From: Leptospira ognonensis
GTDB lineage: Bacteria; Spirochaetota; Leptospiria; Leptospirales; Leptospiraceae
Direction: 5' to 3'
DNA: 64,000 bases
Assembly: GCF_004770745.1 (NCBI RefSeq)
Contig: NZ_RQGD01000045.1
Location: 1-64,000, forward strand
Both the position numbers and the translations under genes were made by a program. Positions within the stretch are counted from its first letter, which is position 1; each line of letters opens with the position of its first letter. This document shows, one piece after another, positions 55,651 through 63,551 of the stretch. The notes below the pieces were generated by a model, which searched no databases, was not told the DNA's origin, and saw nothing but the letters and a program-made list of their open reading frames with translations.

Positions 55651-56294
55651 TGAATGACCAAATGCTTGAATCCATGTTTGGAAAATTCGGGAAAGTTTTT
55701 GAACCCAATGATGTCTTATTTTGCGAATATGAACCTGGTAATGATTTTTACCTCATCAAAGAAGGAAAAGTTAAGATCACCAAAACGATTGGAACCTCCA
55801 TTAAAACATTAGATATTCTCGAATCTGGCGATATCCTAGGTGAAATGGCGATCCTCGAAGAACAACCTCGTTCGGCGACTGCGATTGCGGTAACGGAAGT
55901 AAAAGCACTCAATTTCAATCGCGCGAACTTCGAAATGCTCATGACAAAGAACCCAGCACTTGCCATGAAACTTTTGCATATATTCTCCTCTCGGATTTAT
56001 GATCAGAAGCGAAGGCTTATGATCCTTCTCATGGATGATATGATAGGCAAGGTTTGTGATGTTTTTGTAATGTTATACGAAAAACAATATACGAACGATA
56101 CCTATAACGAGATCATTTTAAATTCCTCTGTAGACGATATTGCGAATTGGTGTGCACAACCTGTGGGCGAAGTCCAAAAAGTGATCATGCAGTTTGTAAA
56201 GACAGGCAAATTAGATTTATATCCCGACAAAATTGTTATTCACAATATCAACGATTTTCAAAGAATTGTGAATCAGAAACGTAAACCTACGTAA
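55650..56294 (+). CDS. Crp/Fnr-family cyclic-nucleotide-binding regulator
   Basis: A 214-residue protein with a full cNMP domain ([16 protein letters not shown], and phosphate-binding cassette [18 protein letters not shown]) and a C-terminal winged-helix-like part ([39 protein letters not shown]). The Arg of PRSA suggests real cyclic-nucleotide binding. It is translationally coupled to the cNMP-TPR gene (TAATG), so the two probably act on the same signal. Confidence 0.88.
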   Translation: MNDQMLESMFGKFGKVFEPNDVLFCEYEPGNDFYLIKEGKVKITKTIGTSIKTLDILESGDILGEMAILEEQPRSATAIAVTEVKALNFNRANFEMLMTKNPALAMKLLHIFSSRIYDQKRRLMILLMDDMIGKVCDVFVMLYEKQYTNDTYNEIILNSSVDDIANWCAQPVGEVQKVIMQFVKTGKLDLYPDKIVIHNINDFQRIVNQKRKPT

Positions 56295-56299
56295 ACATC

Positions 56300-56372
56300 G
56301 CTCCCGTAGCTCAGGTGGATAGAGCACTAGTTTCCTAAACTGGGGACACAGGTTCGAATCCTGTCGGGGGCA
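56300..56372 (+). tRNA. tRNA-Arg (anticodon CCT)
   Basis: A 73-nt cloverleaf: acceptor GCTCCCG/CGGGGGC, D-arm GCTCAGGTGGATAGAGC, anticodon stem CTAGT/ACTGG around loop TTCCTAA (anticodon CCT, reading AGG), and T-arm ACAGG TTCGAAT CCTGT. CCA is not encoded. It sits between the Crp-type gene (5 bases) and prmC (6 bases), so it may be cut from a shared transcript. Confidence 0.96.
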
Positions 56373-56378
56373 AAATTT

Positions 56379-57254
56379 ATGACAGAACCAAACCACATCC
56401 TTCATTTCTTAAAAAGATCAACAGAGTTTCTAGAGAAAAAAGGGATTCCCAATCCAAGAGTCGACGCGGAGTGGATTCTATCTGATCTCCTCAATCTGCC
56501 TCGAATCAAGCTTTATGCTCAATTTGAAACTCCCCTAACTGAGAATGAAACGAAGGTATACCGGGAACGGATCGTAGATCGTGGCAAACATAAGCCTGTC
56601 GCCTATATCACAGGAAAAAAGGGCTTTCATAAATTTGATTTTTACGTGAACGAACATGTTTTGATTCCCAGGCCAGAAACGGAAGAGCTTGTAGAGTGGT
56701 TTTATAAAAATCATAAAGGTTTCTTTGGAGACGAAGCTCAGATCAAAGTGTTAGACCTTTGCACTGGAAGTGGTTGTATTGGTCTCTCTCTTTCACGTTT
56801 GTTACCGAATGTAGATGTATGGCTTAGTGACCTCTCTGATGAGGCTCTAACTGTCGCTAAGCGAAACCATCTCACCATTCCAAATCCGAAAAAACGGGAT
56901 GTATTTTTTTTACAATCCGACCTATTTCAAAATTTTCCGGCGGAATTAACATTCGACGTGATTCTTTCCAATCCACCTTATATACCGATTTCTGAAAAAG
57001 ACTCGCTCATGGAAGATGTTCTCAGTTATGAACCACATCTCGCACTCTTCGTTGAGGATTTTTTTGGATTCCATCAAACTCTATTATCTGAGGCTTTTAA
57101 AAAAATAAACCCGAAAGGAATCCTCCTCTTGGAAACCCATCCGGAATACATTGAGGAGTTGAAACAAATGGCAAGCACGCTCGGGTTTCCAGATGCAGAG
57201 ATACTATTGGATAGTTCCGCCAAAAAACGATTTCTCCTGTTACGAAAAAACTGA
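56379..57254 (+). CDS. prmC: Release factor glutamine N5-methyltransferase
   Basis: A 291-residue SAM enzyme that methylates the Gln of the GGQ motif in release factors RF1 and RF2. N-terminal substrate-binding helical domain, then HVLIPRPETEELVEWF, the SAM motif VLDLCTGSGCIGLSLSR and the catalytic SNPPYIP. Convergent with the marR-type gene, 7 bases apart. Confidence 0.95.
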   Translation: MTEPNHILHFLKRSTEFLEKKGIPNPRVDAEWILSDLLNLPRIKLYAQFETPLTENETKVYRERIVDRGKHKPVAYITGKKGFHKFDFYVNEHVLIPRPETEELVEWFYKNHKGFFGDEAQIKVLDLCTGSGCIGLSLSRLLPNVDVWLSDLSDEALTVAKRNHLTIPNPKKRDVFFLQSDLFQNFPAELTFDVILSNPPYIPISEKDSLMEDVLSYEPHLALFVEDFFGFHQTLLSEAFKKINPKGILLLETHPEYIEELKQMASTLGFPDAEILLDSSAKKRFLLLRKN

Positions 57255-57261
57255 TTTATTT

Positions 57262-57726
57262 TTACCCTCGATTAACAAGGAAATGTTTGGTTTCTTGTTT
57301 GATCTGACCCAGGAGTCTCAGGAGTTCCCTTTCTTCCTTCGCACTCATGGATTTTTTGAAAATTTTGTCAGCAGCGCGCACAAGAGGAAAGCCGAGTTCA
57401 TGCTGTAGCCTCGCCTCATCAGTAAGACTCAATACCAACGCGCGGCCATCATTTTCACTTTTTACTCTTTTTAATATCCCATTCGATTCCCAAGCTTTGA
57501 TCATCCGGGAGATCGTTGTTTTGTCCTTTCCGAGAATTTTACCATATTCTTTTTGCGTGAGACCTTCCTTTTCAAGGATGGGAAGTAAATTCATCCACTC
57601 TTCAAAAGTAAGTTTTTGACCTGCCTCCTCAAAATCACGAACAAGTAAGGCCTTCATCGAAAGCATGGTCTCACTCAATTGGATTCCAAGTAAGGTACGG
57701 ATATCATTTGTTTTTTTTGTTTTCAT
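57262..57726 (-). CDS. MarR-family transcriptional regulator
   Basis: A 154-residue winged-helix regulator: TFEEWMNLLPILEKEGLTQK and the recognition-helix region ILGKDKTTISRMIKAWESNG, then wing RVKSENDGRALVLSLTD. It is divergent from an alpha/beta hydrolase gene, with a triple repeat in the 74-base gap that looks like its own operator, so it probably controls itself and the hydrolase. The start ATG 57726 is preferred over an earlier one at 57744 that lies inside the operator. Confidence 0.9.
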   Translation of the reverse strand: MKTKKTNDIRTLLGIQLSETMLSMKALLVRDFEEAGQKLTFEEWMNLLPILEKEGLTQKEYGKILGKDKTTISRMIKAWESNGILKRVKSENDGRALVLSLTDEARLQHELGFPLVRAADKIFKKSMSAKEERELLRLLGQIKQETKHFLVNRG

Positions 57727-57732
57727 AAAATA

Positions 57733-57778
57733 ATATAGTTGCAAGTTACAACTATATAGTCACACAATGCAACTATAT
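57733..57778. promoter_or_regulatory. MarR-type operator with three half-sites
   Basis: ATATAGTTG (57733-57741) and CAACTATAT (57749-57757) form a perfect 9-base inverted repeat with a 7-base spacer; CAACTATAT recurs at 57770-57778, exactly 21 bases further on. The cluster fills the divergent marR/hydrolase gap. Confidence 0.65.
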
Positions 57779-57800
57779 TTTTTTTTTAGCGAGTATCAAT

Positions 57801-58667
57801 ATGGAAACTAAAAATATTTATGCTTCAGGTATTTTACCAATCGAGGGTTTTAATTTAAAATACCTAATAGAAGGTATTGGTCACGAGGCGATCGTTGTGG
57901 GGAGTGCGATCTATTATCCAAGGGTCTTCTCGGAAAACTTTAAATCGCATTTTAAAACTTTGTTTCTAGACCATCGAGGATTCGCGGAAACGACGAATGA
58001 CTTTCAGAAGTCTGATTTTGAATTACATAAAATTCTGTCAGATATCGAAATCGCACGCAATCATTTTGGGTTTGGAAAAGTGACGATGATCGGGCATTCT
58101 GCACATGGTTATATGGCATTGGAATACGCAAAAAAATTTCCTGAGTCCGTATCAGGTGTCGTCATCATTGGCACAGGGCCAAGCCATGGGAGCCATATGG
58201 CTTATGCCCTGCAAGACTGGGAGGAGTTGTCCTGCCCGCTTAGAAAAGAAAAATGGAAGGCAGACCAGCAACGATTTTTGCCTAAGATCGAAAACGATCC
58301 AGGTCGGGCTTTTGTATTCTATTGTCTCAGTGCTGAATCCAAATCCTGGTATGATTTATCCTATGAAAGTGAGCCCCTTTGGGATGGAATCACAGCCAAT
58401 CCTTTAGGTATCGATTACTTATATGGAGAAGTGTTTCGGGATCTGAAAATCGAGGAGGGATTGGAATCATTGCATTTGCCTGTCTACTTGGCACTCGGCA
58501 GATTCGATTATCTTGTGGCACCCTTTTATACCTGGAATCCCTATCGGCACTTATTCCAAAACTTGCACATACGAGTTTTCGAGAGAAGCGCTCACAATCC
58601 ACAAAAGGAAGAATCAGAAAGTTTTGATGCGGAATTGCTCCAATGGCTAGAACGAGAAAAAAAATAA
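57801..58667 (+). CDS. Alpha/beta hydrolase
   Basis: A 288-residue hydrolase of the prolyl-aminopeptidase or haloperoxidase-like group. Nucleophile elbow MIGHSAHGYMALEYA (Ser), oxyanion side LDHRGFAETTNDF, acid residue region LALGRFDYLVAP and catalytic His in ERSAHNPQKEE. No signal peptide. Likely controlled by the divergent MarR-type regulator, which suggests an inducible substrate such as an aromatic or toxic ester; the substrate is not identifiable. Confidence 0.88.
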   Translation: METKNIYASGILPIEGFNLKYLIEGIGHEAIVVGSAIYYPRVFSENFKSHFKTLFLDHRGFAETTNDFQKSDFELHKILSDIEIARNHFGFGKVTMIGHSAHGYMALEYAKKFPESVSGVVIIGTGPSHGSHMAYALQDWEELSCPLRKEKWKADQQRFLPKIENDPGRAFVFYCLSAESKSWYDLSYESEPLWDGITANPLGIDYLYGEVFRDLKIEEGLESLHLPVYLALGRFDYLVAPFYTWNPYRHLFQNLHIRVFERSAHNPQKEESESFDAELLQWLEREKK

Positions 58668-58790
58668 TTTTTTTTAGTCCATGCCAATTGGTTCGGACGA
58701 CGGACCAGGTATCGTATGATATTATATACAAAAGAAATCAAAGGAGTTGCAGTTTTTCTTTCTCGCTTATGAAGAATTGCGAATAAAACA

Positions 58791-59696
58791 ATGTACCAAA
58801 GAATCGTATTCTTGCTTATACTTTCAACGATCGTATTGACATGTAAAAAATCTTCCAAAGATGACAATTCCTCTTTGGTCGCTCTGGCCCTAGCTTCTAG
58901 TAGCCTGACAGCATCAAGCGGCACCTGCAATGGTTCAACTGCCACAACCGGAACAACCGTCACGGCTTCCACTGCTACACTTGATTCCACTTCTGGATGC
59001 GTCACTGGCGTGACAACTTGTATGGATACCGCTCTTCCTTCTTGGATCAAAAATAACTTTAAATGTGCGACGGCTTACGTATCGGGAACAAGCTATGTCT
59101 TCAAATCGCAAAACGTTCCTAATACGAAGAGTTTTTATTATGGTTCAACTTCGCCATTGTATGAGACCCTTCCTTCTGGAAACACAGCGGCAGGGACAAA
59201 CAAGGTCTCTAGTCAAAAATTGGTCTATACCATCCCGGCAACAGCAACGAAAGGAACAGGAACCGTGAGCACACAAGGTGGGCTTGCCTCCATCGGCATT
59301 ACTGTGAACGGTCTTGCCATTTTCAATAATGCAGCAGCGCCTCCAGACAATCTGTCAGTAGAAGCATTAACCTTTGACAATTATGGCGGGCACCCACAGA
59401 ATTCGGGAGTCTACCACCACCATGCAGGAGCATCAAAAATCACAAATAATGACGCGAACCTGGTTGGTATCATATTAGATGGTTATGCGATCTATGGTAA
59501 AAAGTGTGATAATGGGACAGCAACTACTACAGATGATTTCACACCTACGCTTGATTCTCTTCATGGTCATACCGCAGTAACCACTCACTTCCCTACCGCG
59601 ACCTATCACTACCATTTAGCTTATGATAGTACAGCAACGATTGATACGCTTATGGGCTCCTATTTTTATGGCACTACTGGTTCTGTTTCCAATTAA
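58791..59696 (+). CDS. YHYH-domain lipoprotein
   Basis: A 301-residue surface or periplasmic lipoprotein. The signal peptide ends in LSTIVLT-Cys18, followed by a Lys/Ser linker and a Ser/Thr-rich stretch to about 75. The YHYH domain follows, named for its His-Tyr motif: NSGVYHHHAGASKIT and FPTATYHYHLAYDST, with GIILDGYAIYGKKCDNGT. The His pattern suggests metal binding; the family's function is not known. A strong AAAGGAG lies 46-52 bases upstream of the ATG, too far to serve it. Confidence 0.85.
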   Translation: MYQRIVFLLILSTIVLTCKKSSKDDNSSLVALALASSSLTASSGTCNGSTATTGTTVTASTATLDSTSGCVTGVTTCMDTALPSWIKNNFKCATAYVSGTSYVFKSQNVPNTKSFYYGSTSPLYETLPSGNTAAGTNKVSSQKLVYTIPATATKGTGTVSTQGGLASIGITVNGLAIFNNAAAPPDNLSVEALTFDNYGGHPQNSGVYHHHAGASKITNNDANLVGIILDGYAIYGKKCDNGTATTTDDFTPTLDSLHGHTAVTTHFPTATYHYHLAYDSTATIDTLMGSYFYGTTGSVSN

Positions 59697-59709
59697 TTAG
59701 AGTCAAGGT

Positions 59710-59751
59710 CTTAGTATCTAGCCTCTCCCTTGTGTTAGGCTAGATACTAAG
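59710..59751. repeat. Perfect 15-bp inverted repeat between convergent genes
   Basis: CTTAGTATCTAGCCT (59710-59724) and AGGCTAGATACTAAG (59737-59751) are exact reverse complements around a 12-base loop. No T-run follows on either strand. The right arm covers the stop codon of the AraC-type gene. It could be a bidirectional terminator without a U-tract, or a recombination or protein-binding site. Confidence 0.7.
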
Positions 59752-60841
59752 CCCGAAATTCGTTTGGCGTTTTTCCCGTCACTTTTCGAAAGATTGCATT
59801 AAAGGATGATTTTGAATTAAATCCAGATTCTAAGGCAATTCGGAAGATTCCGTGTTTTGTATATTTGGGGTCATTCAGTTTACGGATCACCTCATTGACT
59901 CGGTATTCGTTCACGAACAAAAAGAAGTTTTTACCCATAGATTGGTTCAAGACCTGGCTGAGATGTGATCCTGGGATTTCAAGTTCTTTCACAATATCTT
60001 CAATATTTAAATCATTCCTCAAATAGATTTTACTCTCCTCCATAAATGAGATGAGTTTTCTCTGTATCTCCTCGATTTTTTTGTTAGTGAGTCCTGATTT
60101 TGAATACTTTTCTTTTTTTTGGATGATTCTCGTTTCTTCTGATCTAAATAAGGATCCCTGTTTTAATAAAAAATATCCAACTAAATAAAAATAACCAATA
60201 AACAAGAGTGTGGTGAGACTTTGAGGAAACACGCTGTTCTTTCCCAATGCATCCCGAAATAGAAAAAGTATAAACTGAAGTAACAAAACGAAGAGATACG
60301 AATAAATAAATCCATTGAGCCAGGAAACTGTCATACGCAAAGTCTGATAGGAAAAATGATCTTGAAGTTTCTGATTGTAAAGCTTTAGAAGCTTTCGAGT
60401 TAGAAGAGAATAAGAAATTAGAGAGAAGGAAGAACCAAAAACAAAAAAATAAACCACAGGCGAAGATTTGGAATCGGAATCCAAATTGGCAGATAGATTG
60501 TAATCGAGAGCGAACGGAAACAATATACAAAGAAAAAAAGGAAAAAAATGAATCAGATCCCGTGAATTGAACCTTCTCGGATTTGTAATGTATTTAGTAT
60601 AAAGGTAAAAACATGGACCGTAACCAAGAGGATAAAAGATAAATTTAACAAAATAGTTTAATGGTTCAGAACTTCCATTTAAATGCAGGATGCGCCGAAT
60701 GATCGCTAAGCCAATGAGCAATACCCAGAACAGCCCAATCTTATCGAAATTGAAAACCTTTGATTTGGAAAAAGTTAAGAAAATAAAAAGTAAAATTTGG
60801 AGAGAGATGATAACAGGTATGTCAAAAGCATTTCCGAACAT
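59747..60841 (-). CDS. AraC-family regulator with membrane-spanning N-terminus
   Basis: A 364-residue protein. Residues 1-215 hold about seven membrane segments (PVIISLQILLFIFLTF, LTTLLFIGYFYLVGYFLL); residues 260-364 are a double helix-turn-helix AraC domain (LNIEDIVKELEIPGSHLSQV, FRIALESGFNSKSSFNAIFR, KVTGKTPNEFR). Such proteins place DNA binding at the membrane and probably sense an envelope signal. Target genes are unknown; the YHYH gene is convergent, not divergent. Confidence 0.88.
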   Translation of the reverse strand: MFGNAFDIPVIISLQILLFIFLTFSKSKVFNFDKIGLFWVLLIGLAIIRRILHLNGSSEPLNYFVKFIFYPLGYGPCFYLYTKYITNPRRFNSRDLIHFFPFFLCILFPFALDYNLSANLDSDSKSSPVVYFFVFGSSFSLISYSLLTRKLLKLYNQKLQDHFSYQTLRMTVSWLNGFIYSYLFVLLLQFILFLFRDALGKNSVFPQSLTTLLFIGYFYLVGYFLLKQGSLFRSEETRIIQKKEKYSKSGLTNKKIEEIQRKLISFMEESKIYLRNDLNIEDIVKELEIPGSHLSQVLNQSMGKNFFLFVNEYRVNEVIRKLNDPKYTKHGIFRIALESGFNSKSSFNAIFRKVTGKTPNEFRA

Positions 60842-60899
60842 CTTTTGAATAGACTTGAATCCTCAATATTAAATGTCAATAATATACCGAAAGTCAAAA

Positions 60900-60922
60900 T
60901 CGGGGAGATCACTCCCCCCGAG
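60900..60922 (-). terminator. Probable terminator of mdh
   Basis: Read on the minus strand 10 bases after the mdh stop: a G-rich arm (TCGGGGGGAG) pairs imperfectly with CTCCCCGA across TGAT, followed by TTTT. The two extra G residues bulge, so strength is uncertain. Confidence 0.5.
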
Positions 60923-60932
60923 AAAAAATGAA

Positions 60933-61916
60933 TTAACCGAGCATTCCTTTTACTTCGTCGCGCTCTTCTTGCAATTCTTTGTGTGTGATATCAAACTTCT
61001 CTTTTCCAAAAGCATTGATCTCAATCCCAGAAACGATTTCTACTTTTTTACCATCCGATCGTAAAGGGTAACCAAAAATAAGTCCTTTGTCCACGCCATA
61101 CTCTCCATTGGAATGACAGGCGGCGCTAAACCAATCTCCAGCTTTCGTTGGCGTTACAATATTATGAACCGTATCAACGACGGCATTTGCTGCCGATGCC
61201 GCAGAAGAAGCTCCTCTGGCTGCGATAATGGCCGCTCCACGCTTCTGAACCGTGGAAATAAAATCGCCCTTCAACCAGTCATGGTCTGAAATCGCATCAG
61301 TGGCAGGTTTCCCTTTCACTTTTGCGTTAAAAAAATCAGGATACTGAGTAGCAGAATGGTTTCCCCAAATCGCAACATTCGACACATCTTTTACGAGTAC
61401 ACCTGCTTTTTGAGCTAGTTGTGTTTTCGCACGATTTTCATCTAGTCCCGTCATCGCAAACCATCTGTCAGTTGGTATGCCTTTTGCATTGTTCATGGCG
61501 ATGAGAGCGTTAGTATTGCACGGATTTCCGACAACCAAAACTCTTACATCGCTGTTTGCATTTTTCTCAATGGCTTTACCTTGAGTGGTAAAAATTCCAC
61601 CATTGATTTTTAAAAGGTCCCCTCGTTCCATTCCCGCTTTTCTCGGAACCGATCCGACCAAAAGGGCCCAATTGATGTCTTTGAAAGCTTCATCTAAACT
61701 AGAAGTCACAGAGACCTTCTGCAAAAGTGGGAAGGCACAATCGTCGAGTTCCATGATCACGCCTTTGGCTGCGGGAAGTGCTTGCTCAAGTTCCAATAAC
61801 TGGAGCTCGACCGCTGTATCGGGTCCAAACATTTGACCTGAGGCTATCCTAAATAATAATGCATATCCGATCTGTCCGGCTGCTCCGGTAACGGCTACTT
61901 TAACTGTATTACCCAT
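60933..61916 (-). CDS. mdh: Malate dehydrogenase
   Basis: A 327-residue NAD enzyme of the TCA cycle, of the cytosolic-MDH-like type: [55 protein letters not shown] and the proton-relay His in [12 protein letters not shown]. The MDH-type Arg (PRKAGMER) selects malate over lactate. A DsbA-like gene lies 20 bases upstream on the same strand. Confidence 0.96.
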   Translation of the reverse strand: MGNTVKVAVTGAAGQIGYALLFRIASGQMFGPDTAVELQLLELEQALPAAKGVIMELDDCAFPLLQKVSVTSSLDEAFKDINWALLVGSVPRKAGMERGDLLKINGGIFTTQGKAIEKNANSDVRVLVVGNPCNTNALIAMNNAKGIPTDRWFAMTGLDENRAKTQLAQKAGVLVKDVSNVAIWGNHSATQYPDFFNAKVKGKPATDAISDHDWLKGDFISTVQKRGAAIIAARGASSAASAANAVVDTVHNIVTPTKAGDWFSAACHSNGEYGVDKGLIFGYPLRSDGKKVEIVSGIEINAFGKEKFDITHKELQEERDEVKGMLG

Positions 61917-61936
61917 AATTCAACTTTCTCCTGATT

Positions 61937-62986
61937 TTATTTATTTAATTCTTTTTGAATGATTTCGTCAAAACTCTCGAACGGAAGTGCACCCGATACG
62001 AAGATACCATTGATAAAAAAGGCAGGTGTTCCATTGACTCCTACTTTTTGTCCATCTTCGATATCTGCCTGTACTTCTGCTTGGATTTTTGCTTTATCTT
62101 TCATACACGATTGGTATTTTTCTTTGTCAACACCAGCCTTTGTTACAAGATAATCCACGTTAGCTGGCGAAAGATTGCCGGAATTTTCAAATAGAACATC
62201 AAATGCTTGCCAATACTTTCCTTGCGGGATCGTGCAATTCGCTGCAATATGAGCATACATAGCATTCTCATGGAATGGAAGTGGAAAGTCTCTAAAAACC
62301 CACTCTACTTCTTCTTTGTATTTTTCGCGCAGTCTACGGTTTACATCCTGGCTTCGTTTGCAAAAAGGACATTCAAAATCGGAAAATTCGATGACTGTAA
62401 CTTTCGCGCCAGACTTTCCAATGGAAGGGTTATTTTTTCTCTCAACTGACACGCGTACGGTTTCAGGCTCACGAATTAGAAATTCCACAGGATATTTTCC
62501 CACGATTTCTTTATACGTTTTCTGGTTATGTTCTTGTTCTTGCTGATTTTTCATAAGGCCTGAAATCTGATCTTTCACTTGCGCAAAAGATTTCCCATTG
62601 AACTGAGCCTTATACGTATTATAAACTTCGAGCAGTTCTTTTTCGGAAGGCTCGCGTGCGACAAAACCTTCTTTTAAAACATCGCTAGGTTTGATTTTCT
62701 TTTCTTCGGCAACGATTTCAAACAGTTTGTCCTGAGCAAATTCACCAAGTGTGTTTTTGATGAGGCTTGCGTATTCTGTCTGAAACTTGGAATAGGCGAT
62801 CGGTGATGTTTTTTTAACGTCACTGAGGTCATATTTTTTTCCAGCGATTGAGACACCATCTTGTTTGAAGTGAGCCGAAATAAACGAAGGGATTGAGACC
62901 CCTGATACTACGGCAAGTAAAACAACTGCTCCAACTGCGAGTTTTGAGAGAGGTTGTTCGATCCATTTTTGAGTACTATTTTCCAT
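61937..62986 (-). CDS. Membrane-anchored DsbA-like thioredoxin-fold protein
   Basis: A 349-residue protein with an N-terminal membrane anchor (LAVGAVVLLAVVSGVSIPSF), a helical spacer (about 60-175) and a C-terminal DsbA/DsbG-type domain: VIEFSDFECPFCKRSQDVNR (redox Cys-Pro-Phe-Cys), FRDFPLPFHENAMYAHIAAN and GVNGTPAFFINGIFVSGALP with the cis-Pro. Periplasmic thiol oxidoreductase. The spacer resembles a SurA-like N-terminal region, hinting at a chaperone element. ATG 62986 is preferred over 62998. Confidence 0.88.
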   Translation of the reverse strand: MENSTQKWIEQPLSKLAVGAVVLLAVVSGVSIPSFISAHFKQDGVSIAGKKYDLSDVKKTSPIAYSKFQTEYASLIKNTLGEFAQDKLFEIVAEEKKIKPSDVLKEGFVAREPSEKELLEVYNTYKAQFNGKSFAQVKDQISGLMKNQQEQEHNQKTYKEIVGKYPVEFLIREPETVRVSVERKNNPSIGKSGAKVTVIEFSDFECPFCKRSQDVNRRLREKYKEEVEWVFRDFPLPFHENAMYAHIAANCTIPQGKYWQAFDVLFENSGNLSPANVDYLVTKAGVDKEKYQSCMKDKAKIQAEVQADIEDGQKVGVNGTPAFFINGIFVSGALPFESFDEIIQKELNK

Positions 62987-63080
62987 CAAAACCAGCATTT
63001 ATGTGCTAAATTGCTAGATCAAACGGAAAAAAATCAGGAATTTAATAAGATTTTCGTATTTTATGCCAGATTTTACTCAT

Positions 63081-63109
63081 TTGATTTTGAGATCAACCGA
63101 TGATATACA
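63081..63109 (+). promoter_or_regulatory. Promoter of the small hydrophilic protein gene
   Basis: TTGATT (63081-63086), a 17-base spacer, then TATACA (63104-63109) with TG one base upstream. The predicted start is near 63116, inside a perfect 7-bp inverted repeat GAGAGAA/TTCTCTC (63112-63131). Confidence 0.5.
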
Positions 63110-63156
63110 TGGAGAGAAAGGGAATTCTCTCAGAATGAAAACGGAGGTTTGGGTTT

Positions 63157-63501
63157 ATGAATATAACATCCCTAACTGGTATGTCCCCTGGGGTCGTGCC
63201 GCAAATGATACCCTCTCAACCAGCAAAGCAAAATGCAATTGACGGTGAGCTATCGCCACAGCTAGAAAAAGAAAAAGTGGACTCTGCACGTAAAACAGAA
63301 CAAGACAAGGAACAAGAGAAAGAGAAGCAGAAAGCTTCAAAAGTGAAACCAGAAGATTTGGTTTTAAAACCAACTCCTACTTCCTTCGAAGAAAGAATGA
63401 ATCAAATTATCTCAGAAAAAGAAGTGAAGGACATTCTATCTCTTGTTACAGGTGCACCGATTCCAAAAGATGAAGAACATAAAGTAGACGTCAAACGGTA
63501 G
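63157..63501 (+). CDS. Small charged protein of unknown function
   Basis: A 114-residue hydrophilic protein with no membrane segment. The middle is a Lys/Glu-rich, probably helical or disordered stretch (KVDSARKTEQDKEQEKEKQK); the C-terminus (FEERMNQIISEKEVKDILSL) looks more ordered. An ACGGAGG sequence stands 9 bases before the ATG. The reading frame of the next gene opens inside its 3' end, so the two are probably one transcript. No family recognised. Confidence 0.7.
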   Translation: MNITSLTGMSPGVVPQMIPSQPAKQNAIDGELSPQLEKEKVDSARKTEQDKEQEKEKQKASKVKPEDLVLKPTPTSFEERMNQIISEKEVKDILSLVTGAPIPKDEEHKVDVKR

Positions 63502-63551
63502 TTTTTCTGATTTTCTTAGCGATTGCCATCCAGGACGGATTTATATTTATT

